From assembly GCA_002964805.2 (NCBI GenBank), contig PUDQ02000058.1, positions 1 through 64,000 on the forward strand: a stretch of DNA of 64,000 nucleotides, read 5' to 3'. Each line of letters opens with the position of its first letter. Within the stretch, counting starts at the first letter, position 1. The DNA comes from Trametes villosa. Its lineage: Eukaryota; Basidiomycota; Agaricomycetes; Polyporales; Polyporaceae. A program made the translations under genes and the position numbers. Below, one piece after another: positions 12,909-26,408 of this stretch. The notes below the pieces were generated by a model that was not told the DNA's origin, made no database searches, and saw only the letters and a list, made by a program, of their open reading frames with translations.

Positions 12909-15900
12909 ATGGAATCCCTCCCGCTGCCGCCGTTACCACAGCTCCCCGCCGACCCACAGGATCGCCAACGCATCATGTGGAAGACAATCATCAACAGCAC
13001 GTCGTGGATGGTGAAGCCGGACGCGCCGAACTACCATCTCTATCACGATTCCCTGCAATACCTGCGCGCAAAGCACCCCCAGGGCTGGCCCGCGTGCCGT
13101 TGCACTATTGCACCCACAGATCCTGGGGCGGCTCATTGGACCGGAATAGAGCATATACCCCGGTACTGTCCATCGTTGGGCACAATTGTCAACATCATCG
13201 CAGATAAACTCCCTAACCCCCGTGAAATCTCTCTTCATTCGTTCTTGACTGAGTTTGACAAGACCTCCGTTATTGACTTCATCATTGCCGGCGTCCTGGC
13301 GTTGAAGGAGGAGTTCAAAGCGAAAGCACACCTCACCTGTATACTTCCCGCATGGGGGCTTGCGAAGAAAGTGGAGCTGCCGAAAGCCTTGTTTCTGGAC
13401 GTTGTTTGGATCTTATGGGGACTCGAGCGTCAGAGGAGGGCCGACACAGATATCTCAACGCCTCTGCCATGGTCTCGTGAGTCCTCAAAAGAACAACGCC
13501 GAGGTGCCGTCCGTTCCAAAGTATCTATTCCCCGCACATATTGATACAGTTTCAGGACCCTCGCAATACACGACATCCACGCTCATCGAAGAGGACTTGG
13601 GAGCCAGTGAACAAGAATGCAAGAACGTGGGGGCATTGTTTGGTACACCCATCGACATCCCCTGGTTTGGCGCGCCTCACGACGGGTTCCCCCATTGCAC
13701 CACCCTTTCCAGCTATACCCTGGTGCGTCGACGACAGCGCACTGTCCATAGCAGGCGCGACGACGCTGCACTATGGCTGAGTGCACTGACCTTCGGCGTT
13801 TTGGAAGCCATGACCCGCCAGCGGATCCCGGAGTCCGTGCTTATCGTCCCTGGGGCGCGCGAGGGCGAGCGCGTAATATCCAGTGCCCGGGTCCTTCGGT
13901 TGCTGGTGCATTTCTACCGCTCCAAGCCCTGCGACGGCGGTGAGGCAGCACAGCTTGCACATGCTCAGCAGATCGCGGATATTGTTGCAAGAGCCCTCCG
14001 CGCGCTCGACGAGGAAGCCATGCGCCAGTCAGGCATCTTCTACCACGCGGGACACACCGAGAGCGAAACGGATGACATAGTATGTGCCATCGCTCTCACC
14101 ATCTTACCGCTCTGCGCTATCAGCCAGTTCAAGCCTGACCTCTCCCCGTCGCTTCCGCTGCAAAGACTATGCGCCGAGGTGGGCTCGCTTACCAAGACCC
14201 GACACTTCCACCTGGCTTCACTCCGCTCGTGCCAGGAGAGGATGTGTCGTGCCGGATGGTGCAAGAGTACCATCCCTATGGACTTCCTCGCTAAGTTTAT
14301 GAACCTCATGTTCGTGTCGAACTTGGCCCGGCTCCCGCCGTGCATCGCAGCGACCAATGCAGAGCACAAGGGCTGCACAGAGTCTTCGTGCGCCCTCACT
14401 ACGATCACCGACACCGACGCGTACGCCGCTCGCCACGTCGACCCTACTTGCACCTGCGATCACATCAAGCCTCCGGTGGCTGAGGTCGCAAAGCTGCTTC
14501 TCCAGGGAATGGTTCCTGTTGTGGTCTACGACGCAGAGATTCTCCGCGTTCGACCTGCCGCAGACGGCCCATACGTCGCAATCTCCCACGTCTGGGCGGA
14601 TGGGACGGGGAGCACCACCGAGACCGGCCTACCGACCTGCGTGGCGAAACGGATGGCATCGCTCGTCGCAGGACTACAGCCCGAGGCCGATGCTTTCTGG
14701 ATGGACTCGCTCTGCGTGCCCGGTAGTCGGGACGTGCGCAAGCGAGCTATCAAGCTCATGGCGCAAACCTACCGCGATGCAGCGAAGGTCCTGGTCATCG
14801 ACGGCTGCATACGCACGATGTGCTCGGTGGACAAACCGTGGGAGGAAAACCTGTTTCGCATCACGACGTCCGGGTGGATGCGCCGTGTGTGGACGCTACA
14901 GGAGGGCCTCTTGGCACGCGAACTGTTCTTCGAGTTCCAGCAGGGCCCGGTGAACGTTGAGAGAGTTGCCGGGATCAAGAAGCCCAACCGTGCAGACGGA
15001 GTTGAGGTCTTCGCGCCTTGGACCTCGCCAGAGGCCGCCTCGCAGTGGACCGGCGCCGAGGCGACCGTGTATCTGTGGTGCCTCTCTCACGTCCCATTCC
15101 TAACCTTTCGCGCAAAACAGGACGCCTGGAAGGCCGGCTCCAAGATCGACACCCACGAGCTCATCAGCCTGCTCAGCCTCCGCAACACCACCAAGGCCGA
15201 GGACGAGACGGTCGCAATCTCTGGCCTTTTGTCGCTCGACGTAGATGCGCTCCTCGCGATCACAGGTCCGAACGCTGCGCAGGAACGGATGAGAGAGTTC
15301 CTCGTCCAGGTCCAGGAGGTCCCGCTCGTCCTCGCCGTGCAGACCGCTCCGCGGCTCGAGCTCCCCGGGTTTGGGTGGGCGCCACGCTCGCTCACCACCA
15401 CGCCGCCCTCCGTGTTCCGGGGCGGGAGCCCGAACGGCCACTGCACGCGCTTCGGGCTGTTTGGCCACTTCTACGTCGCGCTGCTCAGGGAGCCGATCGC
15501 CCTCCCCGTACGTCCGTCGCCAAGTTCCCGGCAACTGCTTGTCGAGGACCACGCATCGGGAGAGCTGTATTCGGCCTTGAAAGTCGACGTTGGGACTGCG
15601 TTTCCCGGCTGTGAGTCAACCGGGCACGTCCTCGTCGACGCGCTGCTGTTCGTGGACGACAGGCTCCCGACGACGGCCGAGCCGGCGTGGTGTGCCGCGG
15701 TGCTCAAGGGGGAGCCGCTTAGGCTTCCTGGGGGCGCAACACTGGACAGCTTCAAGGATCGGCCGCTACCGCCCACTTATTTCCACGCGGCGTCGGCGGT
15801 GCTGACGCTGTGGCGAGGCCGGAATATGACATATTGTCGGTCGGGGCTGGAGAACCCGTGGACCGGCGCTGAGATCGACGGTCTCTGTAGGACGTTCGTA

Positions 15901-15912
15901 CACCTGTTGTGA
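12909..15912 (+). CDS. HET-domain protein (heterokaryon-incompatibility-like), paralogue 2
   Basis: Two exons, 12909-13476 and 13556-15912, give about 974 aa. The donor is a good GTGAGT; the intron is 79 nt and leaves the frame open. The start is the first ATG in the open frame (MESLPLPPLPQLP). HET blocks are YVAISHVWADGTGS, AFWMDSLCVPG, KLMAQTYRDAAKVLVID and MRRVWTLQEGLLARE. The protein aligns along its whole length with the minus-strand protein at 2371-5246, including TPIDIPWFGAPHDGFP and DDAALWLSALTFGVLEA. The two are therefore inverted paralogues about 7.7 kb apart. Upstream and downstream of the HET core there are conserved Cys/His pairs (for example CTCDHIKPP and ERMCRAGWC) that could bind metal; this is inference. 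No transmembrane segment is evident. Confidence 0.85.
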
Positions 15913-16383
15913 AGAGCGAAGGAGGTCCGTGTACCCTTCGATCATCGCATTCGAGCTATTACTTACTTGCGTATCTCTCCAGGTATCACACCAGATACAT
16001 TCAAGCTCTAAGGGGGTGTCGTGGGCGCTGGTGTTCAACGTAGTCGATCTTGCGGTACGCGCCCCTCGTGGCTCCAAGGTGTTGCGGCACGGAAATGAAC
16101 ATACAAGTTTTCGAAGCAGCTACGCATGTATGGCAGGCGGGAACTACGTCGTGGCTCTTAGGATATGCAGCACGGGCCGCGAGTAACATGGCTGCATAAA
16201 TCGATGTGGTGAGCGACAACCCGCGCGACCAGAAGTTCAAGTTGTAGCCTACAGTACGTATACAGCTTGACGTGCCACCGGCCCTTCCGCATGCTGTCAG
16301 ATGTTCGTGCACACACCGGTATCAAGGCTACGCGAACGGATAGGTTGCGCGATATCCACAAAGACAGTGTCCCCCTTAGGATG

Positions 16384-16590
16384 AATGATTCAGCAATGTG
16401 TATGTGTGAGCACAGAAGAATACTCACGGTGTGTCCTACGCCGTCCCTGTCGCAGCGGCGCTCGGCCAACAGGCCACGCAAGCACACTGCATCGCGGCTG
16501 TTTGTGTTCGTGTTCAACAGAGCCCCAAGCGACGCACGCAGGGAGTGCCGAGGCGATAGATTACGAGAGCACTGACGGGTCCAGGGAGGT
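16384..16590 (+). repeat. Diverged direct repeat, copy A
   Basis: This copy begins near ATGATTCAGCAATGTGTA and includes GGCGCTCGGCCAAC and AGTGCCG. It matches copy B at about 16899-17105 with many substitutions. Outside the paired segments further similar blocks recur (GCGAGTCTTC near 16777 and 17509; a CCGCAGAGAGC-like block near 16858 and 17574). The duplicated unit may therefore be about 500-750 bp and interrupted. Confidence 0.55.
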
Positions 16591-16898
16591 CTTAAGCTGC
16601 AATCGGGGGTGGACCCGCGTGCTTCGTGTACCGAGGTCCATGACGAGCGGGTATATCGATATCATTTGGGCAGACCTGCATGATAAGCGTGTACAGTGAG
16701 AGGAGTCGTTTACTGGTGCACGGATACATTGGACCAGGGTGGCGAGAGCGGGAAGGGCCAACACTGTCTGTCGTGCAGGCGAGTCTTCACATGACCTTGC
16801 TATGCGACATGTCGATACGTATGCCCCGGGGAACACGCGCATAACACGCTCTCCCGGTCCGCAGAGAGCTATCAAACGACTCGGACGCTCCTTCTATA

Positions 16899-17105
16899 GA
16901 TGATTCAGTAATGTGTACGAGTACAGGCAGGGGACGCACACGGCGAGTCGTACGTCGTACCTTCACAACGGCGCTCGGCCAACGGGCGACGCAAGCAGGC
17001 TCCATCGAATCTGAGATAGTATCTGTGTCCTAGAAGGCTCCGAGTGACGCGCGCAGGTAGTGCCGGGGCGTTCGATGGCGAAAGCACTGTCGGGTTCCGA
17101 GCTGC
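16899..17105 (+). repeat. Diverged direct repeat, copy B
   Basis: Second copy of the repeat at 16384-16590. It shares ATGATTCAG-AATGTGTA, GGCGCTCGGCCAAC and AGTGCCG in the same order and spacing. The divergence suggests an old tandem duplication rather than a recent insertion. Confidence 0.55.
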
Positions 17106-18917
17106 GCTCGGAGGTGGGCGAGCGTGTTTTGTTGAGTCAGCGCAGGGATTCACAGCATAGTGAAAAAAGAGGTGTATTTTGCCCGTAGGCGTCATATAGG
17201 CCGAGCCTAAGCGGTGGGGAGGAGAGCGCAGAAGGCGGAGACAAGATGGCTGTCGCTGACAGAGCAGAGGTGTCGGCGAAATTAAGACACGCTGGGGATT
17301 ACCACGAGAGGCCGGCTGAGAATTTCTGAGGGAAGCAGAGTGTGTTGTGAAGTCCCCAGAACCAGATGTCGACGGGGAGGTGAGCGCGCCGAAGAAATAA
17401 ACCCGAAGACTGAGCGCGCGTACGGCCGACAGTTGCCAGACAGAAGACCAGGAGGTGGACGTAAGCGGGAGCGACGAGTTGAGAGTCGCCGTTAGCCGTC
17501 CGAGCGAGTCTTCGCATGACCTAGATATAAAAATGTGATTAAGTCGAGATACCACGCACATACCGTCCCAGTCCGTAGAGAGCGCATCGGGGAAGCAAGG
17601 GCCCTAGCTGCTGCGCGAAGACCATGAGAGCAGACCTTGCGATTAGCACGTCGCGATCCTTGTATAGACAGCCAGCTGCTCGGTTCGGACACGGCGAGCC
17701 CCGATAAACGAGACGGAAGTCGGCCATCCGTAGGGATGTCCGTAAATGACATGGAAATGGCCGTCGGCCGTGTCCTCTGACGCCCCCTATGGATAGGCAC
17801 CAGATGCTAGCATGCCGTAGCGGGTCAAGAGGTACGGCTTAGCAGTTGGGGAAGGAAAGCTAAGAGGCTCGGGGAGGCTTGCCTGGATCGCGGGTTGCGC
17901 ACATGCGCGGGAGGCGTGACCGGTTGACCAATGGAAGAGCGAGGCCGTGGGCGCGTCCAGGCCGGCCGAAGGCAGAGGCGCGGTGAGGGCGAGTACAGTG
18001 ATGGCGGCGCCAGAGCTGTGTTGAGCATGCCGGACGCTTTTTTCGGAGCGGGCGTCGAGCGAGGCCAGGCGGGCGTGGGTGGATCAGACGGCGAGAACGG
18101 ACGAGGTCCGCCCCTTGCTAAGGCTTGCTTTCTTTGGCCCAGCGCGCGTAGGCGCTGAACCGATATGACGTTGAGTCGCGCTGAACAACACAGCGTCTGG
18201 TTGACAAAACAGCGCAGGCAGCACGGATCTTGTGGATTGCGTGTGGGATTAGAGAGCAGGGAATGCACTGGAGTCAAGGCAGAAGGCAGTGGGGCGCGCG
18301 AGTATGACAAATGGGGGTGGATGACAGAGGAGGGCGGGAGCGGCGCGGAGGGGCGGCAGGGGAGGAGTGCCGAGGATGTGATTGGCCCGCGACGCGCGCG
18401 ACACGCGTCGCGGCGGGTCGCATCTGGACCGCGCGGCGCCAGGAGAAGAGGACTCGGAAGGGCGAGAAGGGCGACGAGGCGCGACGCTGCGCGCTATCGA
18501 TTGATGGTCGTCCGACAGCGGCGAGAACGAGACGAGGCGGTGCGCACTCGCGACTGGGGACTGGGGCAGAGGACTGGGGACTGGGCGGATCGTACGGTCC
18601 TGGCTCGGACATGGCGACTAGGATGCGGGCGACCAATCCGCGCTGAGCAAATGCGGTCGAGTAAGCCTACGCACGTTCTATCGTGCTCAGTCGCAAGCTC
18701 AGGCAAGATACGGTGGTGGGTGCACACACGTCGGCGGGGAGAGGCGACCGTGATGTGGGGTGCCAATTGGTGAGTTGGCCGTTGGAACTCGGTCGAAACT
18801 CGAGGACGGAGGTGCGGATGCGGAGAGCGGACTGCTGCGAAGCGCTCGAAGCGGAAGGAGTGCGTAGGCGCCGGGGCGGGTAGCGTCCGATCCATCTCAG
18901 ATAAGAATCGGTCTGCC

Positions 18918-18924
18918 TATAAAA
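18918..18924 (+). promoter_or_regulatory. TATA box of GAPDH
   Basis: TATAAAA lies 54 nt upstream of the GAPDH start codon and is followed by a pyrimidine-rich leader (CTCCTCCAGCTCCCC). This is the usual arrangement of strong fungal gpd promoters. Confidence 0.7.
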
Positions 18925-18977
18925 CGCAGGGCTCGCGCTCCTCCAGCTCCCCATCCTCTCATCCCATCCACCACACC

Positions 18978-20369
<1,392 letters not shown>

Positions 20370-20980
20370 GTTAGGGGAGGGAACTAATAGTGCAAGAAGT
20401 AGTATCGTGCCTTCGATTGTATGTCGCCCTGGAAGCTAGGTGTACCTGTACCAGTACCTGTCCTCCTCCGCGAGCGATGTGTATTCCTACAACGCAATAG
20501 ACGTCTCGGGTTTGGAATGTATCCTCATGTGTGATCAAGCTCGGGTTCCCTTTCGTGTTCTGGCTTGAGGCGTTGTGTTTATGTTCTTGGGACTGCTGTT
20601 TCCGACTATCGAGTACTTTCATGATCATTCAGTGCCGTGACATGAACGTTGTGCTCTGCAAGCGATATTCTCAGTGAGGTGTTTGACTCCTGCAAGATCG
20701 CGTCGTCGTTCAAACGTTCAAGTTTACTCTCGACGATGAACACCTCTCGCTCACCGACTCCTTGATCAGCTCAACCTCGCAGTGGCCTGGAGGCATCGCA
20801 CAGAGTAGACGCTCACGGCGCAGCGGTCCGTTGAGTCACGGATATCCGTGACATACAGTCACAGAACTCGAGCAGAGCACGCGGCGAAATTGGGCGCGCG
20901 GCGCCGATTATTCGAGATCCATATCGCTCTCTTGCCTCCCCCTACCACCCCCACCCACGCGCAAAAAGAACACAGACGAG
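20370..20980. other. GAPDH 3' region and eIF2 gamma promoter
   Basis: This intergenic DNA lies between two genes reading the same way. A pyrimidine-rich run precedes the eIF2 gamma ATG at 20981. No additional gene is seen. Confidence 0.5.
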
Positions 20981-22840
20981 ATGCCGGGCGACGAGACACG
21001 AAAGAAGACGCACGAGGAGAGCGAGAGCGAGGATGAGAGCGAGGACGAGGCGGTCGTGAAGGTCGACATCGACCCGTCAAAACTGACTCCGCTCTCGCCA
21101 GAGGTCATCTCGAAGCAGGTGCGTCCCCGTCCGCGCGTCCGGGTTGCATGTTCTGTGTGTATGTACGGGTGTGCTGATTTGCGTGGGTGTGGTGTGGGGG
21201 TAGGCGACGATTAACTTGGGTGCGTCCGGGAATTTCGGGGTGGGTATATGAGAGGAGGGGTGCTAAAGTGTTCTGGGCGGTACGCAGGCACGATCGGCCA
21301 TGTCGCCCACGGAAAATCGACGGTGGTGAAGGCGATCTCGGGCGTCATGACCGTCCGGTTCAAGAACGAGCTCGTCCGGAACATCACCATCAAGCTCGGG
21401 TACGCGAATGCAAAGGTGCGCGCGCACGCCCTCTCTCTGCCCAACTCTTTTTCACGAGCGTCCTTTCCCCCTCCCCCTCCCCCTCCTCCCTCTTGCCCCA
21501 CTCGCTGTGCACCCGGGATATACGTGCGTGCCCGGCGGCGCAGATCTACAAGTGCGAAAACGAGGCGTGCCCGCGGCCGGGCTGCTACCGCTCCTACCCG
21601 TCCTCGAAGGAGGACAGCCCGGCGTGCGAGCGCCCGGGGTGCGGCGCGCGCATGCGGCTCGTCCGCCACGTCTCCTTCGTCGACTGCCCCGGGCACGACA
21701 TCCTCATGGCGACGATGCTCAACGGCGCGGCGGTCATGGACGCCGCGCTCCTCCTCATCGCGGGCAACGAGACGTGCCCGCAGCCGCAGACGTCGGAGCA
21801 CCTCGCCGCGGTCGAGATCATGAAGCTGGAGAATATTATCATTTTGCAGAATAAGGTGGATCTGATCAAGGAGGAGCAGGCGCTCGAGCACCATAAGAGC
21901 ATCGCGGCGTTCGTCAAGGGTGCGTCTCGCTCTTACATTTTGGGAGGGGAGGGGAAGTGCATATGCTGACTCGCGGAAATGCGCGCTGCTCGCTCCACAG
22001 GGACGGTGGCGGAGTCGTCGCCGATCGTGCCCATCTCGGCGCAGCTCAAGTACAACATCGACGCGGTGAACGAGTACATCGTGAAGCGGATCCCGATCCC
22101 CGTGCGCGACTTCACGGCCGACCCGCGCCTGATCGTCATCCGCTCCTTCGACGTGAACAAGCCCGGCGCGGAGGTCGACGAGCTCAAGGGCGGCGTCGCG
22201 GGCGGCTCGATCCTCACGGGCGTGCTGCGCCTCGGCCAGGAGGTCGAGATCCGCCCGGGCATCGTGACGAAGGACGCGCAGGGCAGGAACAGGTGCAAGC
22301 CGATCTTCTCGCGCATCGTGTCGTTGCATGCGGAGAGCAACCACCTCCAGTTCGCGGTGCCCGGCGGGCTGATTGGGGTGGGCACGAGGATTGACCCGAC
22401 GCTGTGCCGTGCGGATCGGCTGGTCGGACAGGTGCTCGGCGCGGTGGGCAAGCTGCCGAAGATCTTCACCGGTGCGCTTTCCCGCTGTTTTGCTTGTCCT
22501 CGGTGTGCAGGACGCGTATGCTGATTTTGATTTTGGGGACGCAGAGCTGGAGATCAGCCTGTTCCTGCTGCGGCGCCTGCTGGGCGTGAAGACGGAGGAC
22601 AAGAAGCAGACGAAGGTGTCGAAGCTGGTGAAGAACGAGCTGCTGCTGATCAACATCGGCTCGACGTCGACCGGCGGGCGCGTGCTCAGCGTCAAGGGCG
22701 ACCTCGCGAAGATCCAGCTGACGAGCCCCGCGTGCACCGAGGTCGGCGAGAAGGTCGCGCTCTCGCGTCGTATTGAGAAGCATTGGCGGCTGGTGGGCTG
22801 GGGCAGCGTCCAGCGCGGGACGGTGCTCGAGGTGGATTAG
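20981..22840 (+). CDS. GCD11: Translation initiation factor eIF2 gamma subunit
   Basis: This GTPase subunit of the eIF2 complex delivers initiator Met-tRNA to the 40S ribosome. Six exons are predicted: 20981-21118, 21204-21219, 21288-21415, 21544-21919, 22001-22471 and 22545-22840, 474 aa. The acidic N-terminus ([13 protein letters not shown]) is followed by the P-loop GHVAHGKST, a zinc-binding insert with two Cys pairs ([11 protein letters not shown] and CERPGC), DCPGHDILM (G3) and NKVDLI (G4). The C-terminal beta-barrel domains include GSTSTGGRV and end with [13 protein letters not shown]. Exon 2 is only 16 nt and encodes the strand immediately before the P-loop. All junctions preserve frame. 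The family length is normal and no key residue is missing. Confidence 0.96.
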
Positions 22841-23077
22841 TCCATGGGGAGGAGAGAGAGGAGAGGGGAAGAGAAGGGGGGCTGACGCCATGTGTATACG
22901 AGTCGAGACGATCTGTAGCATTAGAGGCGTGTCACACATATAGCAGCTCCGCGCTCGTGCGCGGGTGTATCGATTCTCTGCACGCGATGAGGTTATGAAC
23001 GGTGGTCATCAAGCAGTGTTTTACGAGAGCAAGAAGTGCTAAAGACAGCAGAGCAGAGGTAGAGATAGTGGGATATA

Positions 23078-24985
23078 TTAGGCCGCGACGGCAGGCTGCC
23101 CTGCCTCTGCCGGCTCGGGCTGGCCCTGCGGCTCTGGGACGACGGCTGGGGCATCGGCACTGGCGATGGGGCGGATGAGGTCGAGCTCCTTGATGTCGAC
23201 CCCCGCAAAGTCACGGCTCAGCACGCGGCGCGACTCGAGCTCGCGCTTCGTAAGCCACAGGTGCAGCAGGCGTATGCAGTCCTTCGTCTGTATTCCCTCA
23301 TCAGCCGACATGCTAGGGTCAACGGTGGCAGAGAGACGACTCACGAAGACGAAGATGCCCAGCCCGACGGAGTTGCGCCACCACACCGGGTCGTGCGCGT
23401 TCCACGTCGGCGTCCCGCCCACGAGCACGTTCATCCCCGCCAGCAGCCCGCCCCCGACCTGCCGCAGCAGCCCCGCGTCGCTGTTCGGCGGGCGGCCGAA
23501 CAGCTGGATGCGCGGCACCGCCGCCGCCGCTGCAGCGCGCGGGTACGGGCGGATCGCGAGAAAGGCGCGGAGCAAGGGGGAGTAAGAGGAGAGCCGGAGG
23601 AGGAGCGTGCCCATGCGCGCGGAGATGGTGGGGAGGAGCAGGGCGCCGCCGACGAACCGCCCGAGCGAGGCCGTCGTGACGTGCAGCGTGCGCGCGGCGT
23701 CGCCCGCTGGGTCGTCCTCGCCGTCCGGGGCGGCGTCGTTTCCGGCCGGGTTCAGGCCCGCGTTGGGGGCGGCATTGGGACCGTTGCGGTTAGCACCGGG
23801 GTTGAGGTTGGGAGGGACAGGGGCGGCGGCGGGCTCGAGGTTCGCGCCGATGCGGACGTCGTTGAGGGCGAGGACGACGCGGCGGATGCGGCTCGCGGGC
23901 GAGACGTCCGCGGCGCCGGCGGAGCCCATGACCCAGCGCGTGAGGCGCGCGAACGCGCGGCGGTACGCGGTGCGCACGAGGGGAAAGAGGATCATCGCCA
24001 TGAACGGGGTGGGGGGCCAGCTGAAGGCGGGCGCGAACCCCGGCTGGCGGCCCCAGAGCCAGGCGAAGTCGGGGGAGGAGGAAGAGGGGGAGAGGGAGGG
24101 GAGGGAAGAGTGGACGGGCGGGGAGGTGGCCCAGGTGAGGAGGAGGGGGACGAGCGGGAAGGTGTCGAAGAGGCGGGTGCGCGCGAGGATGAGGGAGAAG
24201 GGGATGAGCGGGAGGTGGATGAAGGCGTGCCAGGGCCATTGCGAGGGGTCGTCTGTGAGCAGGAGGTTGTACCTGCGCTGGCGTTGAGGCCCGAGACGTG
24301 CAGTAGGAGCAAGGGAAGGGAACGTACATCTCCTCGCCGAGGAACTCCTTCACGGCGAACGCGCCGTACGACGTCGACACAAAGTACACCGCTGCAACAC
24401 AACCACACATCAGCACTCTCCCCTTCCTCTCCTCCCCCCCTCCCCCATCTCCTCCCCAAGTTGGAAAACCACTCACTAGCCCCCGCACTCACGACCGCAC
24501 TCACGACGCCGACGACCGTCGCAGCCTTCCCCGCGGCGGCGAGCACGCCGTTCGCGGCGTTGAGCGCGCGCAGCAGCGGCGGGTTGTCGCTCGCGAGCGC
24601 GTACGTCGCGCCGCACTGCGGGCACTTGAGCGCGTTCGGCGCGCGCGCGGCGTCCTGCTGCGCGGACCGGATCCACTGCAGCAGGCAGGATTCGTGCGCG
24701 ACGAGCGTGCAGGCGCACGGGTGCGTCCAGGCGCGGGGCGGGTCTTCGGGGTCTGTGTGGAGGGGGTGAGTGGGGTGAGTTGGGTAGGGTGGGGAGGGGT
24801 AGGATAGGGTGAGGGAAAGGAGAGGGACTGACTGTCGTAGCGTTCCTCCTCGCGACAGATGTAGCAGAGCTTCACCTGGGGAGGGGGTGAGCATAGTCGG
24901 CGGATATCTGAGGGTGACGTATGCGTACACGGAGATCATTCACGGTCGGCACCCACTGATCAGCCTGAGTCTGAGTTTCCGCCAT
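23078..24985 (-). CDS. RING-CH (MARCH-type) membrane E3 ubiquitin ligase
   Basis: Predicted exons are 24985-24929, 24875-24833, 24752-24477, 24391-24328, 24272-23345 and 23287-23078, about 525 aa. After a short start (MAETQTQADQWVP) the spliced product has a C4HC3 RING-CH finger: CYIC, then CAC, HESC and CPQC with spacing typical of the MARCH family. These enzymes pass ubiquitin from an E2 to membrane proteins, usually from the endomembrane system. Several hydrophobic stretches follow (AATVVGVVSAVVSAGA; FIHLPLIPFSLILAR; FPLVPLLLTWAT; FMAMILFPLV), which fits a multi-pass protein. A Pro/Asn/Gly-rich loop lies in the middle. The first intron separates the start codon from the finger, so an ATG search alone would misplace the N-terminus. 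It ends convergently with eIF2 gamma, with 237 nt between stops. Confidence 0.85.
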
Positions 24986-25329
24986 CGTTCACAGCAAGAC
25001 CGGCCGGTACAGGGAGAGGAGATAAGGCAAGGAGAGACGAGGCAAGGGCCGAGGTGGACGAGGTTGAAGTTGGCGTACTCGGTTACGTACAGCACGCGCA
25101 CTCAGCAAGTCGAACAGACGCGCACCCACACGCACACACACCATCAAGCTCGGACGCCAGAAACTCAGTTTTCATACGATTGCGGTCCGAATTACACAAG
25201 ACGAGAATGCTAACAGTATCGTAGCTCATATTGCGGCCTCAGCGGGCTTCACGGAACGAACGAATCACTTTCACCACACGACCAGTCAGGGCCAGGCGGG
25301 ACGAGACACAGCCAGAGAGACTAGGACAC
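24986..25329. other. Short intergenic gap
   Basis: This is the 5' side of the RING-CH gene and the 3' side of the RRM/SR gene. It contains a CA-rich run (CACACGCACACACA near 25133). No gene is seen. Confidence 0.45.
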
Positions 25330-26408
25330 TCAGAAGTCGCGCGGAGGGGTCTGCGCCCTGTCCTCGCGCGAATGCTCACGCTCACGCTCCTCCTCCTTCG
25401 CCGGCGCCGCCTCATCCAGCGGCGGCGGCGTCCGGGCGCGGTCCTCCTTGCGCCGCTCAGGGGACGGGCTCCGCCTGCGCGGCTCCGGGCTCCGCCGACG
25501 CTCAACAGGGCTCCTGCTCCGCGGCCGCCGGCGGTCGTCCCGCTCGTCCCGGTCCCGGTCCCCACGGTCGCGCTCGCGGTCCCGGTCGTAGCCGCGGTCC
25601 CGGTCGCCGCCACGGCGGCGGGGGCTGCGGGAGCGCTCACGGTCCCGGCGCGGAGGGGGCGAACGCCTGTCGTAGCGCCAGACCGAGGAAGGCGGGTTCT
25701 TCGCCCACTGCGAGAAGGGGTGAGTGATGAGCCGACAACTGATTGCGTGATTGCTTACCTGGATGCTCAACCGGGCACCTTCGAAAGTCCGGCCGTGCCT
25801 AACAGGGGAGAGCGGTGAGGCGAGCGACTCACGGTGGGAAGGGCGGCGACGTACATGTCGTAGTAGGCATCTTCGGCATCGCGTTGGGAGCGGAACTCGA
25901 CGAAAGCGTAACTGCGTGGGAGGCGTTGAGCGAGGTGTGTTCGGGGCTCGAGTCGGGGACGCGATGGACTCGAATCGAAGCGGATCGTCTGACGATGCGA
26001 TGCGTGTTTGTGCTCGACGAGGACTCGGCGGACGGGGATCCGAAGCGTGGCTCGACTCGATTCGACGTGCAGCTCGACGACGACGGGTTCGCGGGCGGGC
26101 GGCGCGACGAGGCGGGGCTCGTGTTGGACGTACGGGCGATCGAGGCGGGCGGGCGACTCGACTAGAGCAAGAAAGGGGTTGAACGGGAGGGGAGAGAGAC
26201 TTACGGGTTGGAGTTGGCGTGCGGGTTGCGCGGTGCGGGGACGTCGCAGCGGACGAGGGGGCCGTACCTGGGCGTCGCATAGAGCTGATGAGGAACGGGA
26301 AAGGGAGAGCGAGACAAAGGAGGGGAGGACTGACCGTTCGAACTCGTATGCGAGGTCCTTTGCGCGGGTGGAGGGGTGGAAGCCGCTGACAAAGAGAATG
26401 CGGGGCAT
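25330..26408 (-). CDS. SR-type RNA-binding protein (one RRM plus RS tail)
   Basis: Exons are 26408-26335, 26267-26205, 25911-25855, 25798-25759 and 25707-25330, 203 aa. One RRM occupies about residues 1-90, with RNP2 (ILFVSGF) and RNP1 (YAFVEF) intact. A C-terminal tail of about 120 residues is dense in RS, RD and RE dipeptides (for example RRDRERSRSPRRRGG, then many DRDR repeats). This is the architecture of SR splicing factors, close in layout to fission yeast Srp1-like or Tra2-like proteins. It would act in the nucleus in splice-site selection or mRNA export and be regulated by SR kinases. That is family knowledge and has not been shown here. It is transcribed head to head with the PPR-like gene at 26712. 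Confidence 0.88.

Larger units (their letters stand above)
15913..18917. other. Gene-poor 3-kb region upstream of GAPDH
   Basis: No protein family is recognisable. The stretch contains two diverged direct repeats (listed separately). Near its right end it changes to very GC-rich DNA that should include the GAPDH promoter. Minus-strand open frames at 16561-16875 and 16905-17561 share a short similar block (SCEDSPARQT and SCEDSLGRLT) only because they lie in the repeats. Confidence 0.45.
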
